The notes under the pieces are model-generated. The model was not told the DNA's origin. It did not search any database and worked only from the letters and a program-made list of their open reading frames with translations. The translations under genes and the position numbers were made by a program. From contig NC_079232.1 in the NCBI RefSeq assembly GCF_028502605.1, forward strand, positions 7,068,001 to 7,132,000: 64,000 bases of DNA, read 5' to 3'. The DNA comes from Trichoderma breve (taxonomy: Eukaryota > Ascomycota > Sordariomycetes > Hypocreales > Hypocreaceae). Of this stretch, positions 46,861-57,590 are shown piece after piece; position 1 is the first letter of the stretch; the number at the start of each line of letters is the position of its first letter.

Positions 46861-47020
46861 CGGCGCCTTCATTCCAATCAAGGCGATAAAAAGCCATGGT
46901 CGACTTCGAGGGACCATTTCAGCTCTTGGCATTGACGTACCTGAAGAGTTTATGTATGCCACTCGTTCACCTTGAAGCTCATGAACCTGTGTCGTGATGC
47001 GGCTGAAGAAGCCACCTTTG
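46861..47020 (+). repeat. Diverged direct repeat, copy B
   Basis: It is the second copy of the segment at about 46,266-46,435. Matching blocks keep their order, with small gaps between them, so it is an old duplication rather than chance. Confidence 0.6.
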
Positions 47021-47277
47021 ATAGAGGATGGCTCGCATCTTTGCAAATAGTTTCGGTACGAAACGTGTGGTATGTCTATATTGGTCGAACTGTTTGAGCC
47101 TGGGCAATGGTAGAAGTCAGTGCCAACCTTCAAGTATAAAAAGAGGCAAAACTTCCCATTCATTCTAAACATGCTCCAAGAACAAATTATCCCAACTGCT
47201 GTGAATAAATGCTTCAACGAGCACTCAGACTCAAACTCCATACTTCAGTCATAGCCGCTCACTCCAGATCCTTCACC

Positions 47278-48713
47278 ATGTCCTGTCCCTGCTTCATCGT
47301 TCCACCCCACCTCCTCCGCGCAATCTCAGAGTCATCTCAAAACCCCGAGGAAGTCCGCAAGGCAGCTGCACAGTCCCTCGTAGCTCACACAGAGGTAAGA
47401 ACCGCCAGGCAAGAGCACATAGCAAACCTCACACAGCTTCGTGGGGCAAAGGAAGGAGGAGGCGCTGTCCAAACTTCGCCATTCATCCCCGAGCATCTCC
47501 TGAAACAGCTGGCAACTTCGGATTCAGTTGACGAGGAGACTCGCTCCCGTGCTAAGAAGGATCTGGGCCATCTCCAGGAGATCTTGAGTAAAATCCCTGC
47601 CGTCCAGGAAGGTACAATAGCTCCCCATGTAGTATGACTCGCATGATGAGATCCACGCTAAATAACTCTAGCCCTAGCTGCTCGCGAGAGAGCTCGCAGG
47701 GAATCTGCAGCAGCCATCTCCCGTGCCGTGTACGACGCAGGACATTCACAGAGCACTTGGAGGCTTCCCGGCAAGGCAGAACGTGCCGAAGGAGAACCTG
47801 CAGTTGAAGATGAGGATGTCAACGAGGCCTATGACAACGTGGGTCATGTTCTCAAATTCTACAAGGAGTTTTTCAACTGGAATTCAATCGACAATAAGAA
47901 TATGAAAGTCGTCAGTACCGTCCATTTTGGTGATCACTTCGAAAATGCTTGTGAGTACCTTTTTCTCTCTCTTAATGCTCAATGCAATCTCTGTAGCTAA
48001 ATGGCATGTCTAGTCTGGTTTCCATACAAGCAGCAGATGGTATTTGGCGACGGTAACACGTTTTTACGCAACTTTACTGGCTGTATTGATGTTATTGGGC
48101 ACGAATTGACTCATGCCGTCACGGACTACACAAGCCCTCTCAACTATAACGGCCAATCCGGTGCCCTTAATGAGCACGTCTCAGATGTCTTTGGAATCAT
48201 GGTGAAGCAAAGAGTTGAGAACGAGACGGCAGAGACGGCAGATTGGCTCATTGGCGAATATTGTCTCTTGCCTGGTGTGAAAGGAGTCGCTCTGCGAAGC
48301 ATGAAGAATCCGGGAACGGCATATGATGACCCACGATTCGTAAGTCCGATAACGGCCATGCAGTACTTGGCTTTTAAACTGCACAACTAACACAAGTAAA
48401 GAACAAAGATCTCCAGGTGGATAACTTTTCCAAATTCGAGGTCATAACGAACGACAATGGCGGCGTCCACATCTACTCTGGCATACCCAACAAGGCATTC
48501 TTCCTGGTTGCGACGGCATTCAAGGGCTTTTCGTGGGAGAAGGCGGGCAAAATCTGGTGGCAGACCATGATTTGTGGCAAGGTACCGGTTAACTGCACGT
48601 TCCGACAGTTTGCCGATGTAACTGTTGAGTGTGCAGAGGAGTTGTTTGGCGAAGAAGCTGCGAGGACGGTGCGCGATGCTTGGACACAAGTCGGCGTTAC
48701 TCGAGGCATCTAA
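47278..48713 (+). CDS. Thermolysin-type (M4) zinc metallopeptidase, no signal peptide, 416 aa
   Basis: Exons 47278-47611, 47672-47950, 48014-48339 and 48402-48713 join in frame (introns of 60, 63 and 62 nt). The zinc site is intact: HELTH at 234-238 and the third ligand Glu258, 24 residues after the first His as in thermolysin. The GGVHIYSGIPNKAF segment holds the His that stabilises the transition state. The early part contains the VYDA and VNEAYDNVG stretches typical of the short bacterial/fungal M4 subgroup that lacks the long propeptide. The protein starts MSCPCFIVPPHLLR, with no signal peptide, so it may stay inside the cell or leave by an unusual route. The first splice donor (GGTACAA) is chosen because only it keeps phase; the acceptor could be six bases further. 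TATAAAAA lies about 136 nt upstream. Confidence 0.92.
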
Positions 48714-49920
48714 GATGTAAAAACACTAAAATTGAATCAGCCGGGTCAATGGGGCTTCGTGATTGTGCGTCCATCCACAGTCAAATATCGGAGTTTAAAA
48801 GTGTATCGTAAACTCTCAATTTTACGTAGAACAAATTGACATGTGAGAGTGTGGCCAGCGCAGCGTCCTAAACAACAGGAGTAAGCGAGCGACTGCTTGA
48901 TATAGCGTACAATGCGCTCGTGATGCTCACACAAGCAAAGGGTTGCCTTCACCGCATGATGACCTTATAACTGTACAGGGCTGCATCCCCTTGACAAGTT
49001 ACGGGAACTTGTCTTGTCTCATGGGATTCCGTGACCGCGCATGTTTTCTCCACGTTTACTTCGGCAACCACCGCCGAGAGCCGACAGGAACAACGGGTTT
49101 CAGGCCGAACTCCGGGACTGGCTGTCAGACTTAGGTCCTGATCTTCTCGCGATGGGCTTCGAAAAAGAGCTGCGAGGTTGAATATGCATTTCCAGTGAGC
49201 AAGCCATATTGACTGAATGAAGCAGTAGCAGCAGCTGATCTGTAGCATGCCATTAGTCCTCTACGTATTGCTATTAGGACACATTTCCATGTCAATGGCC
49301 GTGCATGGGTTTCTCACGGCACTGGTAGTTAGACATCACCCACAATTAATCCTTGCTTGCTCCCTACTACCGGCATGAAATGCCTGCATCAATGCCTGAC
49401 GTAAAAGTGATGCACAAACGCGGAGCAAGAAGGCAAATTGTTCGCTCTGTATCATATGTATCATATGTCAACAAATGCCAAAAATGCAATCATAATTCAA
49501 ACGGCTCACTTAGCTGACGTTTGAGACAAACAAAGAGTTAGTGGCCGTAGTCTGTCCAATTACCTCAGCTCATAGTTCTTGACTTTAATGTTAAGGCTGA
49601 CGAGCTTGCAGTGCAAAGTTAAAGTCTCCAATTATTGAGTCGTTGGATCGTGAGGTCCCATTTAAATCTGACATGAAATGACGATGATTTCCACTTACCG
49701 AAAGTCCAGACTCTCTGCTTTTAATGTTTAGTCTGAGTACGAATGACCGCAACGGTCATCCCTTTCCACAAGATGCTCCACGTTGGTTTGCTGACAACTG
49801 TCAGAACAGTTAAAGGCACGTCAACGGACTCCATTTTCTGTTCTTTGAGTCTTCCCTCAATTTGTTATTCGAGGTCAGCATTCCCATTCACACCTACATT
49901 GGCCACTCACAGTTTCAGCA
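48714..49920. other. Intergenic stretch without a supported gene
   Basis: These 1.2 kb hold only frames under 100 codons without recognisable content, and must include the promoter of the acyl-CoA dehydrogenase gene. Confidence 0.45.
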
Positions 49921-51963
49921 ATGGAGTCATCTGGCGCAGACAAGGGCTTCTTCCAGCGACCTCCCTCCTTGGTGAATCAATTCTACGAGGATGCCACTTA
50001 TCAACGCTGTTTTAAACGTGAGAAACGAGAATCTCTTATTCCCTGAAAAGGAATGATTACTCACAAACACTCTTGAATAGTATTTCTGCCAGCCGAATTG
50101 AGGGAGCAAATTGAACCAGAAGTGGCAAAGCTTGGTCAAGAGGTGTTGGCTGACAGAATATTCGCCTGGATCACAGATGCGGAGCGAAACAAGCCGTATC
50201 TCAAAGGATCTGGCCGGAATGCATTTGGGCAATGGCAAGGAAAACTCATCATGGCAGAAGGGTGGCGCCAGCTGCAGGAATTTGGCTTCGCGAAAGGGCA
50301 AGTTGATCTTTCTTACGAGTATTGAGTCTCATCGTTAACATTCGCCTTCGGGCTGAGGGGTTGCAGTTTTGTCGCCGATGCCTATGACACCCCGTACGGG
50401 CCTTTCGCACGAAATAGACAGTTCCTCCGCTTGTTTCTGTGGGAAGGGTCATCTGCAAACGTTACGTGCCCCACCGCGATGCAAGATGGCGCAGCTAGGA
50501 TGCTACAGGTGCATCTAACCACTCCCAGCCTGGCAGCCAAACTATCAGAGACAGAAAAGAGAGTATTTGAGAATGCGTTCCAACACTTGACGACCCGAGA
50601 CCCCAAGTTTTCATGGACCAGCGGGCAATGGATGACCGAAAGGCCTGGTGGAAGCGACGTATCATTGACTGAGACGACAGCTGTTTATCAGCCAAATGAG
50701 ACCAAGGCGATGGCATCCAAAGAAGAGGGCATCCCGCTAGGCCCATGGAGCATCAACGGATTCAAGTGGTTTTCGTCCGCCACTGATTCCGACATGACGA
50801 TTCTGCTTGCAAGAACTCCAGCTGGCAAAGTGTCTACCTTTCTTGCGCCACTTCGGAAGCATGATCCTGCTGCTTTGAGTGAATCTGGAAATCCCGATCC
50901 AAATGGACAGTGCCTTAACGGCGTGCGCATTCAGCGTCTTAAGAATAAGCTCGGGACCCAATCTCTCCCCACAGCAGAGCTCGTCCTGGAAGACATGCGT
51001 GGGTGGATTATCGGGGAAGAAAACCGCGGCATTCAGGAAATCTCCGTCCTGCTGCACTTGACGCGAATACACTCCACCAGCCAAGCAGTCGGATACTTGG
51101 GCCGTGGCCTAGCAGTCGCGCGAGCATTTGCGAGAGTCAGGGACGTCGGGGCCGGCAGAGGCGCTAGAATGAGACTGACTGACAGCTCACTGCATATGAA
51201 GACATTGGCACGGATGACTGCCGAGTACAGACGGATAATGCTTCTGCACATGTTTACCGTGTATATCCTTGGGCTGTCTGAACATCCGACGGAAATGGGG
51301 GCGGATATAACACCAGCGCTCAAGGCACTGACCCCTCCACCAAAGGACCTCTTGCCGCTTCTGAGGGTCCTCTCTACACTGACAAAGGCATATGTCTGCA
51401 ACTCAGCCCTGAGATTGCTGTATTCCTGTATGGAATCGATCGGTGGCGTGGGCTATCTGCTGAACGAGGAACAAGAATATCTCAACATTGCGCGTCTCTA
51501 TAGAGACGCTGCTGTGCTACCCATCTGGGAGGGTACTACCGATTTGCTGAGCACTGACTTTATTAGGGCACTCAAGCGTCCTGAATCTGGAGTGCAGTCA
51601 CTTGATGCCTTGGACCGCTTCATTAAACAGGCATTTTCTTTGGGTGGAGATGCCTCTAATCACCAAAGAGTGGTGAAAAGGTGGGAGAGTGAGAGAAACC
51701 GCATTACCAGGGAATCTCAAAGCGATCTTGTCGGCAAGGGCAGAGACATCATGTGGTCTGTTACGGAAGTTTTGATGGCAGCTTTGCTGCATGTCGACGC
51801 CAACAACGACGGGGATGTCACTGAGCGAGAAATTCTGCAACGGTATTTGGAGGACAGATTCTCGGTAAAAGAAAGAGTTGGTGTATCCACAAGGGAAGAG
51901 CTGGAAAAGGACTTTACCATTGTGTATGGCGAAGAAAGATCAAAGACTGGCTCCAATCTGTAA
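49921..51963 (+). CDS. AidB-like acyl-CoA dehydrogenase family protein, 636 aa
   Basis: It is a flavoprotein of the acyl-CoA dehydrogenase superfamily, AidB-like group. Exons 49921-50017, 50081-50297 and 50367-51963 join in frame. Intron 1 is normal (63 nt, GTGAGA ... ATAG). Intron 2 (50298-50366, 69 nt) begins GCAAGT and ends TGCAG, a GC-AG intron, and is the only join that gives GFAKGFVADAYDTPYG. FAD and active-site stretches include MTERPGGSDVS, the KWFSSATDSDM core and the PIWEGTTDLLSTDF segment. No SKL or mitochondrial signal is clear. Near the end, residues 582-593 read as a perfect EF-hand-like loop (DANNDGDVTERE). The true substrate of AidB-like proteins is not settled; bacterial AidB is linked to alkylation damage. 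Confidence 0.92.
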
Positions 51964-52466
51964 GCGACCAGATGTAGTGCATCAAATGGAAAATGCCGCC
52001 GAGACCATGATTAGGTGAACATTGAACACAGTCGACAAGGTAGCGTCAGGTATTGGACATAGGATATCCGAGTTATCACCGTCATTATGAATTCAGGCAG
52101 TACTCCTCTGCATTTCCAAGCCAGATTTGTAATTGAGGTTAGGGGAATCTGCGATTGATGTCATTCGCTGAGGCTCCGAGATTTCTGCTCCAAGACATGG
52201 CCCGAGGAGAGCCTCCATCTAGCGGGATGCCGCTAGAACCATTCTAGTCAACAGTACCCCAGCTTGTGGCTTCTCGCTAACGGATGCTAAGCATTAGCTT
52301 CATGAGGCGGTTTAGCGTCTCGAGCTGCCGATGTCACGGCCGAGTGCCGACGTGATGGACGATGGAGAGATATAAAGCAGAGCATCAGGCACTAAATCGA
52401 CACGATGGTTAGACAAGCAAACAGCCACAAGTTGAACAGATAGTCCAAGACTCACATACAACCGCA
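51964..52466. promoter_or_regulatory. Upstream region of the dioxygenase gene
   Basis: No gene is seen. TATAAA at 52371-52376 lies 91 nt before the dioxygenase start codon, a good TATA position. Confidence 0.5.
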
Positions 52467-53692
52467 ATGGCTTCTCAGATGAAAATTGAACGCATAATCC
52501 ACGAAGAGGGCTCCAGCGTAAACTTTGGGGCTCACATCTCCAATGTGGATTTGGAAAACGCATCAGGTAAGAAGGGACTCACAATGTGTTTTTTCAAGCC
52601 CATTCCTGGTGGAAGACTGTGTTAGAGCTAAATATTGGTGGGAATGGTGACTTACATCGTTCGCATCCAGACACCGACATGGCTATTCTTGCAGAGGCCT
52701 TCTACAAGTACCAGGTCCTGGTGCTGAAGAACCAAGAGAATTTGTCACCACGAGCCCAGTACGAGTTCACGGAACGCCTCAACTCGGCTGCATCAATGGG
52801 CCACGGCAATAAGCACAACCCCAAGAGATTCCTCTTGAGCCCAGACCTCAACACTGTTCCCCACCAGCCACAGGTACAAATCATCGGCAACGGCTTCGTG
52901 CCCGAGCATCAAGGTGCCAAAAATCTCAAGCTGCGATATCCACACCACCTCTCGTCACACTCCACCACAATCGCTGACGAGGACGATGTGGAATTCACCC
53001 GCTTCTACCGCTGGCACATTGATGCTGCTCTGTACGATGATGCGCCTCCCGTTGCCACGACGATTCTGGCCGTGACGCTGCCCAAGAGACGCATGCAGAC
53101 GGTGCGCTACGACGATGGCACAGGAGATGAACTACCAGTTCCGCTCGGTACAATTGCGTTTGCGAGTGGAGAGACGACCTACGATTTGCTCTCGGAAGAG
53201 GACAAGGCATTTGCTCGATCAACGAGGGTCGAGTATGCCGCTCATCCGTACATCTGGATGGGTCGAGCCAAGTCGCATCCCACCGGTCTGGGACTCATCT
53301 CAGAGGGCAAAGAACTGGATGACGATCAACTGCCGCCTGTTGATCCAGCCTCGATCCAGATTCTACCAATGTGCTGGCGGAACCCCGTCACGAACCGTCT
53401 TGCGCTTCAAGTCCACGCAGCTGTTGCACGGCGACTGCATCTTGCAAACGGCGAAGTGATTGACGACTTGGAGCGAGTTCGTGACATCTTGTATCGGCTG
53501 CAGAGACCTGGAATTGCACCACAGTTAGTGTACGCGCATGACTGGGAGGAAGGGGATTTTGTGATTTTCCACAATCGTGGGCTTCAGCATTCGATTGTCG
53601 GATCGCTGGCGGAAGATGAAGTCAGAGTAATGAGGCAATGTATTATCGCGGGGACTGAGATGCCTGAGGGGCCAGAGGAAGTTGTGTTGTAG
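52467..53692 (+). CDS. Fe(II)/2-oxoglutarate dioxygenase, xanthine-dioxygenase-like, 373 aa
   Basis: Members of this TauD-type family use 2-oxoglutarate and oxygen; fungal XanA hydroxylates xanthine to uric acid, and the conserved stretches here (TVRYDDGTGDEL, HPYIWMGRAKS, GIAPQLVYAHDWEEGD) resemble XanA as I remember it. Exons 52467-52566 and 52671-53692 join across a 104 nt intron (GTAAGA ... TCCAG). The iron ligands are visible: His149 and Asp151 in RWHIDAALY and His340 in NRGLQHS, with Arg352 in place to hold 2-oxoglutarate. There is no targeting signal, so it is cytosolic. Xanthine is the best guess for substrate, but related 2,4-D/taurine-type activity cannot be excluded. Confidence 0.88.
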
Positions 53693-54253
53693 CAATGTAC
53701 CTACGCAGTTATGTAAGCCTCGCTTGTGATAGCGACATATCGATAAACAGATTAGACATGGCGACATTGAACTGATCATTCAGGTAATAGATTGTTACTT
53801 TGTCTGCCACCTATTAAGACAATCCACATCATGATTGATGGGCGCGTTGCCATCGATTGATTTGATAGCGTGGGATTCGGAGACAAAGGCGGGGCTACCT
53901 GAGAAAATCTACGATTGCATTGCCCTCATGTACGGCTGTCTGCATTAGGCCCACAAGGCTTTTCTCAAGGTAAACAACTACCTACCTATGTAAAACTATT
54001 TCATTGGGCCAGCCTCAATTTAATATATATATTCAGTGACTACGCCTTGTTAATATCGATATATCCACGTGATGGACGCATCGTTGGCTTGTGTTGACTG
54101 TTGTTGGTTTGGACACTTAACATCTCAGGCAGCAGGATCACAGCCACATCCTTATCTGTACTTAAGAAAGACCATAGCCTCTAATGGAATCTGCTCAGTT
54201 TCGTTCTCTCTCCTGCTTCATATTTTCCTACATTTCTTTTTTTTTTAAACAAA
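53693..54253. other. Intergenic stretch; upstream of the 551-aa protein gene
   Basis: No gene is supported. A run of T bases followed by AAACAAA directly precedes the next start codon. Confidence 0.45.
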
Positions 54254-55909
54254 ATGTCATCGACGGGTATTTGTTTAGACGTCGCCATCGATCATCGCAT
54301 CCGACAGCTGCTTAAGCCAAGAGCTAATGGAAAGGTGAATTCTTTATACAGTGACCACGTGGAAAAGCTTCAAGAACTGTATCCATTCGTCCATAGGAAA
54401 TGGCTTGATCCTTCTCATGAGTTGCTAGTCACCGAAGAGCTCGCGAAACCTCTTACCCAGGGTGGCATTGTCGTGGCTTTACTGCGTCCAGCCGATTATC
54501 ATCCATTCTCAAAGGGAGTTGATGTCGTTGTTGAGAAGTCTCCCACCCTGCGAGCACTACGGGATGTATTTGCACTCGTCGGCCTAGACTTGGTTCAACA
54601 CATCACCGTTCTAGACTCTCTACCTTTTCTGCGGAAAGCAGATCGATCTACACGGTTCGAAGACGACGAAAAATATACGAGAGCTCTCAATGAGCATCAT
54701 GCAGCGTTCTTAGATGCAGTGGTTGCAAAGCGCCCAGATGTCGTACTTTGCATGTGGCAGACCCGAGACGAACCTCAATGCAATTGGCCTGGGCGTGCTC
54801 TTGGGAGCATAGGTGTTGGTGAGGTCTTTCCCAATGAAAAGGTAGTTCTATGTGATCGCCATGGCAATCGTATCGAAACAAAAAGAGTCAATGCCTTTCA
54901 CCCGAGCCACTGTATGAACTATGTTTGCGAATATAGCCAGCCCAGACAGTTGCTTATGCTTGAGATTGCACGCGCCTGGCATTTGATGGATTCAAGCTGG
55001 CACGAAGAACCCTGGATGGCAGAGCTAAGGAATAGCTGGAAGAAAAAGAAGACTGGTTTGAATGACGGATTACCAGAGGGTAAGTCTCGCAGTCCCCGCA
55101 GATTGGATCCGGACAGGCCAATGCTGACGTGGAGTGTTGCTAGGTATGAAGACACCGTACGCCTGCCTATCTTTACATGGTTTATCCATTCACCTAGTAC
55201 GATCACTGATTATGTTGGTAGATTGAATGAGTTATATGCCAAAGCTGTGGCGGAGATACAAAACCTACTCCCAGAGCTAAAATTAGCTGACAAAAGCTCT
55301 GAAAAGCTGCTGTACGATAAGCTAACCAAGGCCGATTGGACACAGCACATGAATGATGCATCTCTCTGTCTCAGGGCAGCTTCTAAAAAGCTCAAAGAAC
55401 TATCTCGCAACAAGGACAACGTCGAGTTTCATCATACAATTGGCCCCCAGGGAGACATGGTCAGTCGGACCATGGGGCTTGTTATGGACCTCGCTATGAA
55501 GCTCGCGAGTCCGGGAGTAATGATGAAGCCAAGGATGTACCAAGGCAGTGGCTTCTTTTCCGAAAGCTTTTTGGAATATCTCCGCCATGAAAAGACTCAA
55601 AAAAGACAATGTTGGTTTCGAAGCTCTGCTCTCAAAAGAACTTTGGTCGATTTCCTACTGGAGCTTAACGACGCCTTCTCTGATGCAGATGCCGGAGGCC
55701 CAATTCGACTACAAATGTCCCTTGGAAAAGCTTCCGACGCATTTTTAACATTGGCGAACAAAATGGAGGGATTGCTGAGCACTTTGGCTGGGTATCCGGA
55801 ACAAGAGCAGCCACTGGAAGACGAGGCCGAACAAGAGGTCAACCCAGACCCAGATGTGGCCAGCGCCGAATTGATCCAGCGACTTCGAGATTTGGGAATT
55901 TTGCACTAA
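54254..55909 (+). CDS. Protein of unknown function, 551 aa (possible uracil-DNA-glycosylase-like fold)
   Basis: I do not recognise a named family. The frame is uninterrupted, with a clean start (AAAATGTCATCG). Residues about 70-245 alternate strands and helices: GGIVVALLRPADYHPFSKG, VQHITVLDSLPF, PDVVLCMWQ, and VNAFHPSHCMNY followed by QLLMLEIARAWHL. The order of a phosphate-binding-like loop, a hydrophobic VVLCMW strand and an HPS motif recalls the uracil-DNA glycosylase superfamily, but the catalytic motifs are not canonical, so this is inference. Residues about 255-275 are basic, perhaps a nuclear signal (KKKKTG). The C-terminal half is helical and ends with an acidic stretch. It is convergent with the transaminase gene. 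Confidence 0.85.
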   Translation: MSSTGICLDVAIDHRIRQLLKPRANGKVNSLYSDHVEKLQELYPFVHRKWLDPSHELLVTEELAKPLTQGGIVVALLRPADYHPFSKGVDVVVEKSPTLRALRDVFALVGLDLVQHITVLDSLPFLRKADRSTRFEDDEKYTRALNEHHAAFLDAVVAKRPDVVLCMWQTRDEPQCNWPGRALGSIGVGEVFPNEKVVLCDRHGNRIETKRVNAFHPSHCMNYVCEYSQPRQLLMLEIARAWHLMDSSWHEEPWMAELRNSWKKKKTGLNDGLPEGKSRSPRRLDPDRPMLTWSVARYEDTVRLPIFTWFIHSPSTITDYVGRLNELYAKAVAEIQNLLPELKLADKSSEKLLYDKLTKADWTQHMNDASLCLRAASKKLKELSRNKDNVEFHHTIGPQGDMVSRTMGLVMDLAMKLASPGVMMKPRMYQGSGFFSESFLEYLRHEKTQKRQCWFRSSALKRTLVDFLLELNDAFSDADAGGPIRLQMSLGKASDAFLTLANKMEGLLSTLAGYPEQEQPLEDEAEQEVNPDPDVASAELIQRLRDLGILH

Positions 55910-56040
55910 ACGAAGAGACCTACCCATATACTGTATACAACCTTTTTTTAAATGTCAATTTTTGTTCAACACATGGATTACGATGCGCATTTGTTGCGAT
56001 TCCAATAGCCAACATTCTTATAACACATTAACCAAGCTCT

Positions 56041-57003
56041 TTAATATTCAATCTTGAAGCTAAACTCATCCTCCCAATGCATAGCCCAATAACGGTCCCA
56101 AATAGCCCTTGTGATAGGGCCAACCTTTCCGTCATTAACCAACTTTTTATCAAGAGTGGTAATTGGCATGATCCCCCCAGCAGTTGTACACATTAGTATT
56201 TCGTCAGCCTGGTAAGCTGCCTCGACAGGGACTTGTTCAACGCGGATCTCATAACCACATGATCGAGCAGCGTCAATAACACTCTTTCTTGTAATTCCCT
56301 GCAAAACTCCGCGATCAGGAGTATATAAAACGCCATCTTTAATAATAACAATGTTGAAACCAGAGCCTTCAGTAAGGTTGGCATCTCCATCTGTCAGAAA
56401 TGGATAGGTAGCCCCGCGGTCGTTTGCCTCGAACAAGCCACGGACCAAGTCGCCCCATTGGAGGTTTTTAATAGTGGGATCGATAGAGCCGGGAGGGACT
56501 CGTCGGACGGTTCGCGCAACAATAGCATTACCGCCGTGATACTGAACTTCTGGGTCCATAACCCAGACATAAGGTTGAACAAACATGTAGAGGTTGTTGT
56601 TGAGAAGATCCTCGGGTCGAGCTCCTCGGACACCAGTTAGGCCACGAGTAACTATCAGTTCGACGAAAGCATCCTTGATTCCACTTTTAGCTACCATGTC
56701 AACCAAGATCCTTTTGATCTCCTGTCGAGCAATGGGGAACCGGAGGCGCATTTTCTTGCAGCTAGCCTCGAGACGGTCTAGGTGGTCATCAAGGCGAAAG
56801 AAGCGTCCATCCCAAACAGAAGGCACATCATAGGTTAAATCGCTATGCATGAAACCTTGATCGAGTAGAGGGATCCGTGCTTGATGTAAAGGAACAAGTT
56901 CCCCTTCGACCCAGGCAACGCCCCTAGCGAGCAGGTTGTCGCTCGCTTCTAAGATGGCTTGACGCTTTGCATAGCCAGCGAAAACTTCATCCATAGTAGC
57001 CAT
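56041..57003 (-). CDS. Fold-type IV PLP aminotransferase, (R)-selective amine transaminase-like, 320 aa
   Basis: It transfers an amino group between amines or amino acids and keto compounds using pyridoxal phosphate. The frame is uninterrupted. The whole sequence reads very like the (R)-selective amine transaminase of Aspergillus terreus, from memory: [19 protein letters not shown] near residue 45, [14 protein letters not shown] near 121, the PLP Lys179 in TIKNLQWGD, the TEGSGFN motif near 211 and CTTAGGIMP near 279. This group is distinguished from branched-chain aminotransferases by the DVPSVW and VRGARP stretches. There is no targeting signal. It is divergent from the aldo-keto reductase gene with a 587 nt shared spacer. 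The natural substrate of fungal homologues is not known to me. Confidence 0.93.
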   Translation of the reverse strand: MATMDEVFAGYAKRQAILEASDNLLARGVAWVEGELVPLHQARIPLLDQGFMHSDLTYDVPSVWDGRFFRLDDHLDRLEASCKKMRLRFPIARQEIKRILVDMVAKSGIKDAFVELIVTRGLTGVRGARPEDLLNNNLYMFVQPYVWVMDPEVQYHGGNAIVARTVRRVPPGSIDPTIKNLQWGDLVRGLFEANDRGATYPFLTDGDANLTEGSGFNIVIIKDGVLYTPDRGVLQGITRKSVIDAARSCGYEIRVEQVPVEAAYQADEILMCTTAGGIMPITTLDKKLVNDGKVGPITRAIWDRYWAMHWEDEFSFKIEY

Positions 57004-57590
57004 CTTGTTGTCGTGCTGATAATTTGTGTTGACGGTAGAATTTTTTGAGTGAGACTGACAATCTGGGATAAGTTATGATTGCGAACCCTGCTTATGTACG
57101 TCTTTCTAAACTGTTGCCCATCATCGCTAGTGCGTCAATACGCTCGAGTGGAGTTAGACATCTTAAAGCCTGATCGCGTAATTCCTATTTAGGCAATTCA
57201 AATTCCACGCCACCCTACAACTTTTTGTCGATATTGTGGTAGGGCATTTTCTTCGGATGCCCTTTTGAGAGTCAAGGCCCGGAACAGGTAATTAGAAGCC
57301 GAAAGACGGCGCAAATGGTATTCACTTTGTCATGGGCCCTGATTCCCTTTTTCGGCGATTTGCCAATTGCTATAGAAGGGAACTGGCCACTTCCCACCCA
57401 TCGATCATGGCGAGTCTCTCTGGCAGATCATTGGATTCTCGTCTACACCATGACGAAGGAGTGACGTTGTATCAATAACTATAAAACTGGTTGATCAGTA
57501 TGATCACTATCCATTTTTAACTTTCCTTAAGCTAGAAATCCTTTCCAAACAACTTAAACCTACTTTAACATTTAGAACATATTACCTACC
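57004..57590. promoter_or_regulatory. Divergent promoter between transaminase and aldo-keto reductase genes
   Basis: TATAAAA at 57480-57486 lies about 105 nt before the reductase ATG. No other gene is present, so the two enzymes may be controlled together; this is inference from layout. Confidence 0.5.

Larger units (their letters stand above)
45698..47277. other. Gene-poor region holding a diverged tandem duplication
   Basis: No gene is supported; a minus-strand frame of 156 codons (46771-47241) has no recognisable domain. Two segments about 600 nt apart resemble each other (see repeat entries). TATAAAAA at 47135-47142 lies about 136 nt before the metallopeptidase start. Confidence 0.5.

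Noticed and set aside
46515..47241. Minus-strand frames upstream of the M4 peptidase (108 and 156 codons)
   Set aside because: They have no recognisable content and overlap the duplicated segments and the peptidase promoter.
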